Of a stretch of DNA of 12,299 nucleotides, positions 1 through 7,017 are shown piece by piece. The notes under the pieces are model-generated. The model was not told the DNA's origin and made no database searches. It worked only from the letters and a program-made list of their open reading frames with translations. The stretch spans positions 1 through 12,299 of the forward strand of contig JBNLAT010000061.1 of NCBI GenBank assembly GCA_050302275.1, given 5' to 3'. The position numbers and the translations under genes are program-made. Source of the DNA: JAPHTQ01 sp050302275 (lineage in GTDB: Bacteria; Pseudomonadota; Gammaproteobacteria; Thiohalomonadales; Thiohalomonadaceae). Every line of letters begins with the position of its first letter. Positions within the stretch are counted from its first letter, which is position 1.

Positions 1-2435
1 TGATTCTGGCCAACGATATCGGCGGATTCACCCCGGACGGACGCGAGTACGTCATCACCAGCAAGCCCGATCAGCTCACCCCGGCACCCTGGGCGAATGT
101 GCTCGCCAATCCGAATTTCGGCTGCGTCATTTCCGAGAGCGGCCAAGCCTACACCTGGGGCGAGAATGCCCACGAATTCCGTCTCACCCCCTGGCACAAC
201 GATCCGATCACCGATGCCAGCGGTGAAGCCCTTTACCTGCGTGATGAAGAGAGCGGCCATTTCTGGTCGCCGACACCTTTGCCCAGGCGTGGGGAGACGC
301 CCTATGTCAGTCGGCACGGCTTCGGCTATTGCGTGTTCGAACATACGGAGAAGGGAATCCGTTCCGAACTCTGGGTCTATGTGGCGCAGGACGCAGCGGT
401 CAAGTTCAGCGTGCTCAAGCTGCGCAACGTCTCCGGCTGCTCACGCCGGCTCAGCGCCACGGGATACGTGGAATGGGTATTGGGCGACCTGCGGCCGAAA
501 TCGGCCATGTACCTGGCGACGGAGCTCGATCCCTACAGCGGTGCGCTTTATGCCCGCAATCCCTACAACACCGAGTTTCCCGACCGGGTAGCCTTCTTCG
601 ATGTGGACGACACGAGCCGCAGTGTCACCTGCGATCGCACCGAATTCATCGGCCGCAACGGCAGTCTGGCCGATCCGGCGGCCCTTGCGCGTAGCCACCT
701 GTCAGGCAGGCTGGGCACCGGTCTGGACCCCTGTGCCGCGATTCAGGTCCATATCGATCTGGCCGACGGGGAGGAGCGCGAGGTGGTCTTCAGACTCGGC
801 CTGGGGGGAATCCCGGGTGGCGAGAGCGCCAGCCAGCTGGTGCACCGTTTCCGGGGTGCCGATGCCGCGCGGCGGGCACTCGATGCGGTCTGGCACTACT
901 GGAACCACACCCTCGGCGCGGTTCAGGTCGAGACCCCGGACGAATCGCTCAACGTGTTGAGCAACGGCTGGCTTTTGTACCAGACCATTGCCTGCCGCTT
1001 GTGGGCACGTAGCGGCTATTACCAATCGGGCGGCGCCTTCGGATTCCGCGACCAGTTGCAGGATGCCATGGCGCTGGTGCACGCGGAGCCCCGGCTGCTG
1101 CGCGCCCAGCTGTTGCTCTGTGCGGGCCGTCAGTTTGTCGAAGGGGATGTCCAGCACTGGTGGCACCCGCCTTCCGGCCGGGGGGTGCGCACCCGCTGTT
1201 CCGACGACTATCTCTGGCTCGCGCTGGCGACCTCCCGCTATGTATTGAGCAGTGGCGACACCGGCGTGCTGGATGAAGCCGTGCCGTTCCTGGAAGGACG
1301 GCCGCTCGGTCCCGATGAGGAATCCTACTTCGATCTTCCCGGCCACTCGGGCGGCACGGAGAGCCTCTATCAACACTGCGTGCGCGCAATCCGTCACGGC
1401 CTCCGCTTGGGGCCGCACGGCCTGCCGCTGATCGGCTCCGGTGACTGGAACGACGGCATGAACCGGGTGGGTATCGAGGGTCAGGGTGAAAGCGTCTGGC
1501 TGGGTTTCTTTCTGCATGAGGTGCTGCGCCAGTTCGGCGCGCTCGCACGGCGACACGGCGATGGTGAATTTGCAGCGTTTTGTACGCAAAGCGCCGCGCT
1601 CCTGGGTAAACGTCTCGAGCGCCACGCCTGGGACGGTGCCTGGTACCGGCGCGCCTGGTTCGACGATGGCACACCGCTTGGCTCGTCGCAGTGCAGTGAA
1701 TGCCAGATCGATTCCATCTCGCAAAGCTGGGCCGTGCTCTCCGGCGCGGGGAGTGGCAAGCGCGTACGCATGGCCATGGCGGCGGTGGATGAGCGACTGG
1801 TGCGCCGCGAGGATGCCCTCATCCAACTGCTGGATCCACCCTTCGATCAATCCGATGGCGATCCAGGTTACATCAAAGGTTACGTACCGGGCGTCAGAGA
1901 GAATGGCGGGCAATACACCCATGGCGCCATCTGGGCGGCCATGGCGTTCGCGGCCCTCGGCGACAGCCAGCGTGCGTGGGAACTCACCACCATGATCAAT
2001 CCGGCCAATCATGCAAAATCGCGCGAAGCGATCGCCACCTACAAGGTCGAGCCCTATGTCATGGCGGCCGACGTCTATGCGATCGCCCCGCACACCGGAC
2101 GCGGGGGCTGGACCTGGTACACCGGCTCAGCCGGCTGGATGTACCGGCTGATCCTGGAGTCCCTGCTGGGCTTGCGGCTGGAGACGGACAGGCTGTACAT
2201 CGAACCCTGCCTGCCCTCGCATTGGACCAGCTTGAAGATACACTACCGTTACCGTGAGACGGTCTATCATCTTGCCATAACGCAATTCTGCGCGGATGAG
2301 GCCGGGAAGCGGGGAGTGGTCAGTATCAAGATGGACAACATCGCGCAGGAGGGGCCTGCGATATTCCTGGTTGATGATCATTTGGAACACAGGGTCGAGG
2401 TGGAGGTTGCAGCAAGCGGATCGGCGGTTGCTTAA
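1..2435 (+). CDS. Cyclic beta-1,2-glucan synthase-like protein, GH94 C-terminal part (5' truncated by window)
   Basis: The frame is already open at the first base and reads like family sequence upstream of any start codon (LANDIGGFTPDGREY, then TPAPWANVLANP), so about 810 C-terminal residues of a larger protein are present. Glycoside hydrolase family 94 hallmarks appear in order: GFRDQLQDAM near 1040, GDVQHWWHPP near 1145, SGDWNDGMN at 1437-1463, GYVPGVRENGGQYTHGA near 1880-1930, and GGWTWYTGSAGWMYR near 2105-2150. By analogy with cellobiose and chitobiose phosphorylases, the Asp codon at 1452-1454 in WND is the general acid. In NdvB-type synthases (GT84, membrane, glucoamylase-like and GH94 parts, often over 2,500 residues) the GH94 end controls chain length of cyclic beta-1,2-glucan by phosphorolysis. 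The upstream domains are outside the window, so a free-standing GH94 phosphorylase is possible but less likely. The stop is TAA at 2433. Confidence 0.9.
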   Translation, partial: ILANDIGGFTPDGREYVITSKPDQLTPAPWANVLANPNFGCVISESGQAYTWGENAHEFRLTPWHNDPITDASGEALYLRDEESGHFWSPTPLPRRGETPYVSRHGFGYCVFEHTEKGIRSELWVYVAQDAAVKFSVLKLRNVSGCSRRLSATGYVEWVLGDLRPKSAMYLATELDPYSGALYARNPYNTEFPDRVAFFDVDDTSRSVTCDRTEFIGRNGSLADPAALARSHLSGRLGTGLDPCAAIQVHIDLADGEEREVVFRLGLGGIPGGESASQLVHRFRGADAARRALDAVWHYWNHTLGAVQVETPDESLNVLSNGWLLYQTIACRLWARSGYYQSGGAFGFRDQLQDAMALVHAEPRLLRAQLLLCAGRQFVEGDVQHWWHPPSGRGVRTRCSDDYLWLALATSRYVLSSGDTGVLDEAVPFLEGRPLGPDEESYFDLPGHSGGTESLYQHCVRAIRHGLRLGPHGLPLIGSGDWNDGMNRVGIEGQGESVWLGFFLHEVLRQFGALARRHGDGEFAAFCTQSAALLGKRLERHAWDGAWYRRAWFDDGTPLGSSQCSECQIDSISQSWAVLSGAGSGKRVRMAMAAVDERLVRREDALIQLLDPPFDQSDGDPGYIKGYVPGVRENGGQYTHGAIWAAMAFAALGDSQRAWELTTMINPANHAKSREAIATYKVEPYVMAADVYAIAPHTGRGGWTWYTGSAGWMYRLILESLLGLRLETDRLYIEPCLPSHWTSLKIHYRYRETVYHLAITQFCADEAGKRGVVSIKMDNIAQEGPAIFLVDDHLEHRVEVEVAASGSAVA

Positions 2436-2506
2436 CGAGGCGGACACTGTGCAATAATTCAAAGTTGCAGCAATTTACCGAGTATATTCTTGAAAGGTGA
2501 ATATCT

Positions 2507-3367
2507 ATGCGTCATCTCAGGATCGAACATGTCACTGAGTATCTGTTTTCTCAGCCTGTTTCGCTGCTGCCGCACCGGCTGCTGTTGCGTCCCAGGGAGA
2601 ACCATAATGTGCGCATCGAATCTTCGGTCCTGGAGATATTTCCCGCCCATGCTCTGAAGTGGAAACGTGATGCACTGGACAACTCGGTTGGGATGGTTGA
2701 TTTCTTCGACCCCACGGATCGTCTGCACATCTTCAGCAATGTTGTTATCCAGCATTACGATGACAATCCGCTCGACTTCCTAGTGGATGACTACGCGGTC
2801 ATGCATCCCTTCGAATATGCTTTGGAGGAGCAGGCTGATCTTGCGCCATTCCGACAACCCGTTTTCCCATCTGATCGGAAACCGGTAGAGCACTGGTTGG
2901 GTGAATTGACTTTACAGCGCCCCATCGAGACATTCACGTTGCTGGATTTCATGAACCGCAAGATTGCCGGACAATTGACCTATCAGTTACGCGAAGAACC
3001 GGGGGTGCAGTCGCCAGCAGAGACCCTGACGCTCGGCAGTGGCTCTTGTCGTGATTTCGCCGCCCTGTTCATGGAAGCCTGCCGATACCTGGGGCTGGCC
3101 AGTCGTTTTGTCAGCGGCTATCTGTACACATCGGACACCGTTACCGGCAATGCTTCCACGCATGCCTGGGCGGAGGTCTACCTACCAGGCGCAGGCTGGA
3201 AGGGATTTGATCCCACCAGCGGCGAGGTGATCGGCAGCCGGCATATAGCGACCGCCGTGGCTCGACATCCTGAAGCCGTGCCGCCCGTTGCAGGCAGCTT
3301 TCTAGGTCGATCTGACCAAACCCCGACACTGCGGGTGACGGTGAGAGTCAGCGCGCTTATGGCGTAA
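2507..3367 (+). CDS. Transglutaminase-like cysteine peptidase-fold protein
   Basis: This 286-residue protein has the two-part layout of bacterial transglutaminase-like proteins. The N-terminal beta domain (about residues 1-85, starting MRHLRIEHVTEYLFSQPV) is followed by the catalytic core (about 150-240). The papain-like triad is intact: Cys181 in GSGSCRDFA, His219 in STHAWAEVYLP and Asp235 in GFDPTSG. There is no signal peptide or membrane segment, so it should be cytoplasmic. A good ribosome site (GAAAGGTGA) lies about six bases before the ATG. The gene begins 71 bp after the GH94 stop on the same strand with no terminator between, so co-transcription is likely. Members of this family are commonly annotated as peptidases or transglutaminases, but the substrate is generally unknown. 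The pairing hints at a role tied to glucan or envelope metabolism, which is inference only. Confidence 0.92.
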   Translation: MRHLRIEHVTEYLFSQPVSLLPHRLLLRPRENHNVRIESSVLEIFPAHALKWKRDALDNSVGMVDFFDPTDRLHIFSNVVIQHYDDNPLDFLVDDYAVMHPFEYALEEQADLAPFRQPVFPSDRKPVEHWLGELTLQRPIETFTLLDFMNRKIAGQLTYQLREEPGVQSPAETLTLGSGSCRDFAALFMEACRYLGLASRFVSGYLYTSDTVTGNASTHAWAEVYLPGAGWKGFDPTSGEVIGSRHIATAVARHPEAVPPVAGSFLGRSDQTPTLRVTVRVSALMA

Positions 3368-3400
3368 CTTCAAGATGAATCACCGTATAGGCCGAGCTGG

Positions 3401-3430
3401 TTGTCATGAAATAACACGCTATCCTAGACT
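3401..3430 (+). promoter_or_regulatory. Possible sigma-70 promoter for the hemolysin III-type gene
   Basis: TTGTCA at 3401-3406 is followed after 18 bp by TAGACT at 3425-3430. Both hexamers match the sigma-70 consensus only partly. It lies about 130 bp upstream of the preferred start at 3561 and right after the transglutaminase gene ends, so it could start a separate transcript. Confidence 0.3.
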
Positions 3431-3560
3431 TAGACGGGTAGGGAGATGATGGGATTGTTGGGAGAGGGAAGTATTAGCCCGGCAACTCGATATGTCGTCA
3501 TGGATCATATCCGGATACGCTGAACGAGGCCTTGTCAGGATACAGGTTGGAATTTTCACC

Positions 3561-4178
3561 ATGGTCAAAGGCGAACGCTTCAACAGTATTACGCACCTGA
3601 TCGGGGCTGCACTAGCGCTGGCGGGTGCTGCGGTGCTGGTTGTGGTGGCGTCGCAGGATGGGAGTGTGCGCCGCATCGTTTCCTTCAGTATCTACGGTGC
3701 CACGCTGTTTCTGCTCTATCTGATCTCCACGCTTTATCACGGCCTGCCGTCTGGACGCGCCAAACGGGTGTTTCGGGTGCTCGATCATCAGGCCATCTAT
3801 CTGCTGATCGCCGGCAGCTACACACCGTTGACGATGGTATCACTCAACGGTGTTGTGGGCTGGTGGATTTTCGGCGTGATCTGGGGCATGGCGATACTGG
3901 GCCTGGTGCTGGACGCACTACCCCCGCGCGGTGCGCGCGTAGTGCCGATGATCATCTACTTCGTCATGGGCTGGATGATCGTTCTGGCGATCAAGCCGCT
4001 GCTTGAAGTGATGCCATTCACTGGTTTCATATGGCTGCTGACCGGAGGGATATTCTACACATCCGGCATCGTGTTTTATGCACTGGACAAGTGGTATCCC
4101 TGGATGCACGGTATCTGGCATCTGTTCGTACTGGCCGGCAGTGTCAGTCATTACGTGGCGATTCTGATTTACGTCTAA
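3561..4178 (+). CDS. Hemolysin III / PAQR family membrane protein
   Basis: This 205-residue, very hydrophobic protein has about seven predicted membrane helices and the conserved blocks of the HlyIII/YqfA branch of the PAQR superfamily. The blocks are an N-terminal ERFNSITHLIGAALAL, ISTLYHGLP, DHQAIYLLIAGSYTP, and a last-helix HGIWHLFVLAGSVSH. The putative metal-binding histidines are His60 (STLYH) and His183 and His187 (HGIWH), which match the three zinc histidines of adiponectin receptors. The ATG at 3561 was chosen because the protein then begins at the usual family N-terminus, with GGA eight bases upstream. An in-frame ATG at 3492 would add 23 residues with no family character and no ribosome site. 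Bacterial members are called hemolysins for historical reasons; their normal function, possibly in membrane lipid homeostasis, is not settled. Confidence 0.9.
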   Translation: MVKGERFNSITHLIGAALALAGAAVLVVVASQDGSVRRIVSFSIYGATLFLLYLISTLYHGLPSGRAKRVFRVLDHQAIYLLIAGSYTPLTMVSLNGVVGWWIFGVIWGMAILGLVLDALPPRGARVVPMIIYFVMGWMIVLAIKPLLEVMPFTGFIWLLTGGIFYTSGIVFYALDKWYPWMHGIWHLFVLAGSVSHYVAILIYV

Positions 4179-4457
4179 TCGCCATTCATGAGATCGGTTT
4201 CAGAGCAACAATATTCGTATATCCGCTCGATAGCGCGCGGCAAGCGTCTTTTTATTAGCAAACTGAAGGTTCGTTGGAATTGGATATCATGCTTGAAGCG
4301 CTATCTTCAATATTTTCTGAGTTAATGAATAATACATTACAAGACGTTGCAATCACGCGCGTTGCGGACTGGAGAGGCTCACCATTGCGTGTCGACCTGC
4401 CCCATATTTATCGAGACAGTACTTGCATTTCGCAGCCTGGCTGACTGGAAATACGAC

Positions 4458-4739
4458 TCACAGACGGTCAGAGATTCCCAGTTCACGGTAGTCATAGTCA
4501 TAGTGCTCGCTGCGGCGGTAAGCATCGAAGTCGACGAGTTCACCGGCACGCAACCGGTGCACTGGAAAGCGCTCGGCCTGTGTCACCAGTGTGCGGGTGG
4601 TGTCACCGGCGTCATCCCGGTTCAGGCGCTTGATGCCCTCTTTCCGGCGTTGCCGATCAACCTTCTCCGAGTTGATCAACCGGAAGGCAGCAGCGCGCCA
4701 TCCCAGCATTGGATCGAAACCGATCTGTGAACCGTGCAT
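4458..4739 (-). CDS. Hypothetical protein or gene remnant (93 residues)
   Basis: I do not recognise this protein. It is polar and soluble, with no signal peptide or membrane helix, and begins MHGSQIGFDPMLGWRAAAF. Codon choice is what a GC-rich gene of this chromosome would use (many CGC, CTG, GAC, GCC), whereas the overlapping plus-strand frame looks like a shadow. There is no ribosome site before the ATG. The same frame stays open upstream from 4761 to 4937 apart from one TGA at 4758-4760 (reading LHNADNAF, stop, IGAIRVMHG). The piece may therefore be the end of a longer gene broken by a nonsense mutation rather than a complete small gene. Confidence 0.35.
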   Translation of the reverse strand: MHGSQIGFDPMLGWRAAAFRLINSEKVDRQRRKEGIKRLNRDDAGDTTRTLVTQAERFPVHRLRAGELVDFDAYRRSEHYDYDYRELGISDRL

Positions 4740-4810
4740 GACGCGAATGGCGCCGATTCAGAAGGCGTTGTCGGCATTGTGTAACCGGCACAGACGGACA
4801 AAGCGAAGGT

Positions 4811-4927
4811 TCAGGGCAGCACCAACTGCCCCGGCGCCGTAATTACATAGCTCGTTCCATAGTTGGAAATTGTCTGGTTTGCGAACACTGGGTGGGTGTC
4901 CACAGAGCGGCGAACACCTAAATCCAT
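4811..4927 (-). pseudogene. Coding-like fragment, 38 residues, in a second minus-strand frame
   Basis: The frame reads MDLGVRRSVDTHPVFANQ and continues to end ITAPGQLVLP before a TGA at 4811-4813. It stays open upstream to about 4957 (SVNRSDETKP before the Met). A ribosome-site-like AGGAGC lies near 4943, but too far from this ATG and in front of a different, quickly closed ATG. The residues look protein-like, and the fragment lies just upstream of the 4458-4739 frame on the same strand. The two may be parts of one decayed, frameshifted gene or of a dispersed repeat. I do not recognise a family. Confidence 0.2.
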
Positions 4928-5015
4928 CGGCTTGGTTTCATCGCTCCTATTAACGGATCAAGTTTGGCACAGGCTCATCACCGAGATGACGATGATAAAA
5001 TGAATCAGAATATCT

Positions 5016-5855
5016 CTAACCTTTGTGTGCAGGAAGGTTCATGCTGTGAGAGAAGGATCTACCCTTGGAATCCTTTACATTCACCTCTAAAACACCTTTC
5101 TCCTGCGGCGAAAAATCGAAGTTTATGTCTGGGTCTTCACTGATGGAGATATCAGTGTCTGCGGTGAATACCTCTTCGCCATTGTAGGTGACCTCAATGG
5201 TCCGGATGAAATCCGCCGGTATGTAGTAGCCGGATGCAATATTGTACTGCAGGCCTGAATTGTTCGGATGCATGATCTTCAATTTTGTGGCGATGAGATC
5301 GCCCTGCTGGTAATTGTTGGGCAGGCGAAAATTGATATTGCCCAATGTGGCAGCCGCAGCAATTTGATCCTTGACGGGAGGTGCCGAGCAACCGCCTGAC
5401 ACTTTGACATAGCTTTTGACCATGTAGATTTCTCCATCACTGAACTCGGCGATAGCGCGCAGATCCGTATAGGCATTGACGCGCACCCGTGTCGACAGGG
5501 TTTCCCAACTGTACTTTCCTGGAAAGTGAAAAACAGCCGCCAATGGTGATGGATTATTTTCGATCACAAGATAGAGATGCTTGATATAGCGATCCGGCGT
5601 CTGTTCCATCTTTGAATTAATGGAAACAGGGACGATTGCAGCATCCATCGCCCGGGTAGGCGTGACTAATCCGAGAACCGCCTCACCACTCTGGATGTGT
5701 TTATCCCCAAACAGTGAGGTCTTTATCTGAAACCAACGGTTTCCCTCGTCTTCTGCCCATGCGTGACTTGAGACAAGGCTGATACTCAGCAGGGTCACAG
5801 TGAGCCAGGTTTTCCTTATCCAGCCGTGATATTTATTCGTCGAGACTGCTGTCAT
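5016..5855 (-). CDS. Fused SoxYZ-like periplasmic carrier protein
   Basis: This 279-residue secreted protein combines a SoxY-like N-terminal half (about residues 40-165) and a SoxZ-like C-terminal half (about 175-275). The signal peptide is TWLTVTLLSISLVSSHAWA, followed by EDEGNRW. SoxY carries sulfur intermediates on a cysteine near its C-terminus in a GGCGG-like tail. Here the equivalent is Cys156 in VSGGCSAPPVKD, internal because SoxZ is fused behind it. This is the layout of the quinoprotein dehydrogenase-associated SoxYZ-like carriers. The start at 5855 is chosen because GAGGA lies about ten bases upstream and the signal peptide follows; the frame runs open to 6107, but that 84-residue extension is not export-like and overlaps hairpins. 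No sox genes, PQQ dehydrogenase or relay proteins are next to it, so its cargo and partner cannot be read from context. Confidence 0.85.
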   Translation of the reverse strand: MTAVSTNKYHGWIRKTWLTVTLLSISLVSSHAWAEDEGNRWFQIKTSLFGDKHIQSGEAVLGLVTPTRAMDAAIVPVSINSKMEQTPDRYIKHLYLVIENNPSPLAAVFHFPGKYSWETLSTRVRVNAYTDLRAIAEFSDGEIYMVKSYVKVSGGCSAPPVKDQIAAAATLGNINFRLPNNYQQGDLIATKLKIMHPNNSGLQYNIASGYYIPADFIRTIEVTYNGEEVFTADTDISISEDPDINFDFSPQEKGVLEVNVKDSKGRSFSHSMNLPAHKG

Positions 5856-6056
5856 GGTACATGTCCTCATTCTGAGCATTAGACTTGTATAGCAGAGATT
5901 CACTAGGCCTAGCCCGAAGTCCGAGCACAATTCTTGCCAATGCCGCACAGCCGCTCTTTCTTGCAACATAGCGGCTTGGCGAGTCTCAAACTGCTTGTCA
6001 CTGTACTGTTGATGTGACAGATAATGCACAATGCGCGAGAAATCTGGCACACTACG

Positions 6057-6078
6057 CATGCCCCCTGTTGGGGGCATG
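6057..6078. repeat. Perfect 9-bp inverted repeat hairpin
   Basis: CATGCCCCC (6057-6065), loop TGTT, then GGGGGCATG (6070-6078). The stem is very stable. No T run follows on either strand (A residues follow on the plus strand), so it is not a standard terminator. It lies just beside the hairpin at 6107-6136. Confidence 0.7.
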
Positions 6079-6106
6079 AAAAAGGCTTCATGATCAATCA
6101 AATACA

Positions 6107-6136
6107 CGGGGTCGGAGTAAATCTACTCTGATCCCG
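6107..6136. repeat. REP-like hairpin (13-bp stem, 4-base loop)
   Basis: CGGGGTCGGAGTA (6107-6119) pairs with TACTCTGATCCCG (6124-6136) along its full length, with two G-T wobbles, around the loop AATC. GGGTC-GAGTA/TACTC-GATCCC elements of this kind resemble short dispersed palindromes that occur near REP-associated tyrosine transposase genes in Gammaproteobacteria. That resemblance is from memory. No transposase is present here and only one copy is seen. Confidence 0.6.
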
Positions 6137-6367
6137 TTGCAAACCGAATAGCCATCGGCTGCAACACAGCGCGAGGTATATGCGAATCAGACGCACCTAG
6201 GGTGAGAGGAACTGCACGCTATATATTGGTTTATATCGCAGGGAGTGATACATCATGTGTCACAAATATTTCATCTCGTAGCAAGTTATAGTATGCGCCT
6301 ACAAAGATAACAGTTTCTCATTATTGACGTGTTATCAATGACCTATGCAACTTGCCAATCAAAGTTG

Positions 6368-6383
6368 GGAATAGATCTATTCC
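6368..6383. repeat. Perfect 16-bp palindrome
   Basis: GGAATAGATCTATTCC reads the same on both strands with no central spacer. The symmetry suggests a binding site for a dimeric regulator rather than an RNA hairpin, which would need a loop. It lies about 510 bp upstream of the SoxYZ-like start and 635 bp upstream of the cytochrome operon, rather far for a simple operator. Confidence 0.5.
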
Positions 6384-6404
6384 TGATAGACTCTCCTTTT
6401 TCTG

Positions 6405-6423
6405 ACCAACCAAATGGGTTGGT
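6405..6423. repeat. Perfect 7-bp stem-loop
   Basis: ACCAACC (6405-6411), loop AAATG, GGTTGGT (6417-6423). It lies 21 bp after the palindrome at 6368-6383. A CTTTTT run lies to its left at 6394-6399, which on the minus strand would be an A run, so it does not look like a terminator on either strand. Confidence 0.45.
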
Positions 6424-6701
6424 GATTGCATTCCCTGGTTCTGAGCTTACTGGTTGAATCGATGTGCGAGTACCACTTCGAAAAAGCGTATGGTTATACG
6501 GAACGATATGACCGCCACTGAATCTTAATGGGCCAATAAAGCTGAAAAGATTTAAGTGTATTCAGAACCATAATTAGAGATTGAATGCCAAGCAAGATTC
6601 AAAAAATAAATAATTGTATGATTAATAGTTAATAAAGCACCTCTACTCTGCTACGGTTGCCACATAGCCAAGCATGAGCCATACTTGCAAATTGCAAAAT
6701 C

Positions 6702-6866
6702 ATGTCAGCCAAAAAGATGAATGGTAGACCTGGCCAGTGCAGATATTGTCGGCGTGAAAAACAAATAACAGGAATAAATATTTTCTGCCATTCAAACGGG
6801 CTGCTAATAAAAAGGGATGAGCAAGGGGATGCGCGAACACAGTCAATGAGTAATATTGCTGAATAA
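6702..6866 (+). CDS. Possible 54-residue cysteine-containing small protein
   Basis: The reading frame begins MSAKKMNGRPGQCRYCRREK and ends MSNIAE. It contains CRYC and then, 13 residues after the second Cys, a CH pair (FCHSNG), a spacing that could form a small zinc ribbon or knuckle. The residues are polar and basic with no signal peptide or membrane helix. The ATG at 6702 has no clear ribosome site; a second in-frame ATG is at 6717. It is on the same strand as the cytochrome operon, 151 bp upstream. I do not recognise a family, and chance cannot be excluded for so short a frame. Confidence 0.3.
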   Translation: MSAKKMNGRPGQCRYCRREKQITGINIFCHSNGLLIKRDEQGDARTQSMSNIAE

Positions 6867-6947
6867 TTGCCAAAAGATAATGCTCAAATCCAACTATTGT
6901 GCTAGCTCTATTTAGATAATAAATAAAATATTAAATATATTACAAGG

Positions 6948-6959
6948 GTAATGCATTAC
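6948..6959. promoter_or_regulatory. 12-bp perfect palindrome upstream of the cytochrome operon, candidate operator
   Basis: GTAATGCATTAC is fully symmetric and lies 58 bp before the cytochrome start at 7018, in an AT-rich stretch. A weak promoter-like pair (TTGTGC at 6897-6902, 17 bp, TAAATA at 6920-6925) precedes it, which would place the palindrome about 15 bp past the start of transcription, where a repressor could act. It is not a match to an FNR or ArcA consensus that I know. Confidence 0.3.
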
Positions 6960-7017
6960 AGTTCATGTAGTGATGACGTAGAGAGGAATCTGTATCAACA
7001 AATGGAATATTGTAACG

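Larger units (their letters stand above)
4179..5015. other. 837-bp spacer without a confident gene; interrupted minus-strand coding-like sequence
   Basis: The first part (4179-4457) shows no gene. There is a weak hairpin (CGCT/AGCG around 4224-4235) with a short T run at 4248-4252 that might terminate the preceding gene. The part from about 4458 to 4957 reads as coding-like sequence on the minus strand in two different frames broken by stops; these are entered separately. The last 60 bases before 5016 hold nothing recognisable, and no terminator for the SoxYZ-like gene was found. Confidence 0.6.
5856..7017. other. 1.16-kb spacer, AT-rich toward the right, with several hairpins and one possible mini-ORF
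   Basis: This divergent region between the minus-strand SoxYZ-like gene and the plus-strand cytochrome operon must hold promoters for both. The first 300 bases carry two strong hairpins (6057-6078, 6107-6136). The middle has three smaller palindromes (6245-6263, 6368-6383, 6405-6423). From about 6570 the sequence becomes strongly AT-rich. A 54-codon cysteine-containing frame lies at 6702-6866 and a 12-bp palindrome at 6948-6959. Other short frames (for example 6338-6457) lack ribosome sites and are not called. Confidence 0.7.

Noticed and set aside
702..2093. 463-codon open frame on the minus strand opposite the GH94 gene
   Set aside because: It lies antisense to a well-supported GH94 domain in GC-rich DNA, where long antisense frames arise by codon bias; its translation has no recognisable domain.
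4347..4730. 127-codon plus-strand frame
   Set aside because: It overlaps the minus-strand coding-like region, which has better codon use; the frame has no ribosome site and no family character.
4758..4760. In-frame TGA as a selenocysteine codon
   Set aside because: No SECIS-like hairpin or known selenoprotein family is evident; a nonsense mutation or unrelated upstream frame is simpler.
5856..6107. N-terminal extension of the SoxYZ-like frame (84 residues)
   Set aside because: A signal peptide follows the Met at 5855 with a ribosome site in front; the extension is not export-like and runs into two hairpins.
6324..6338. TTGAC-GTGTT-ATCAA as an FNR/ANR box
   Set aside because: The half-sites are one base too far apart for the TTGAT-N4-ATCAA consensus, and the site is almost 700 bp from the cytochrome start.
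6338..6457. 39-codon frame (MTYATCQSKLG...)
   Set aside because: It has no ribosome site, no recognisable family and overlaps two palindromes; most likely chance.
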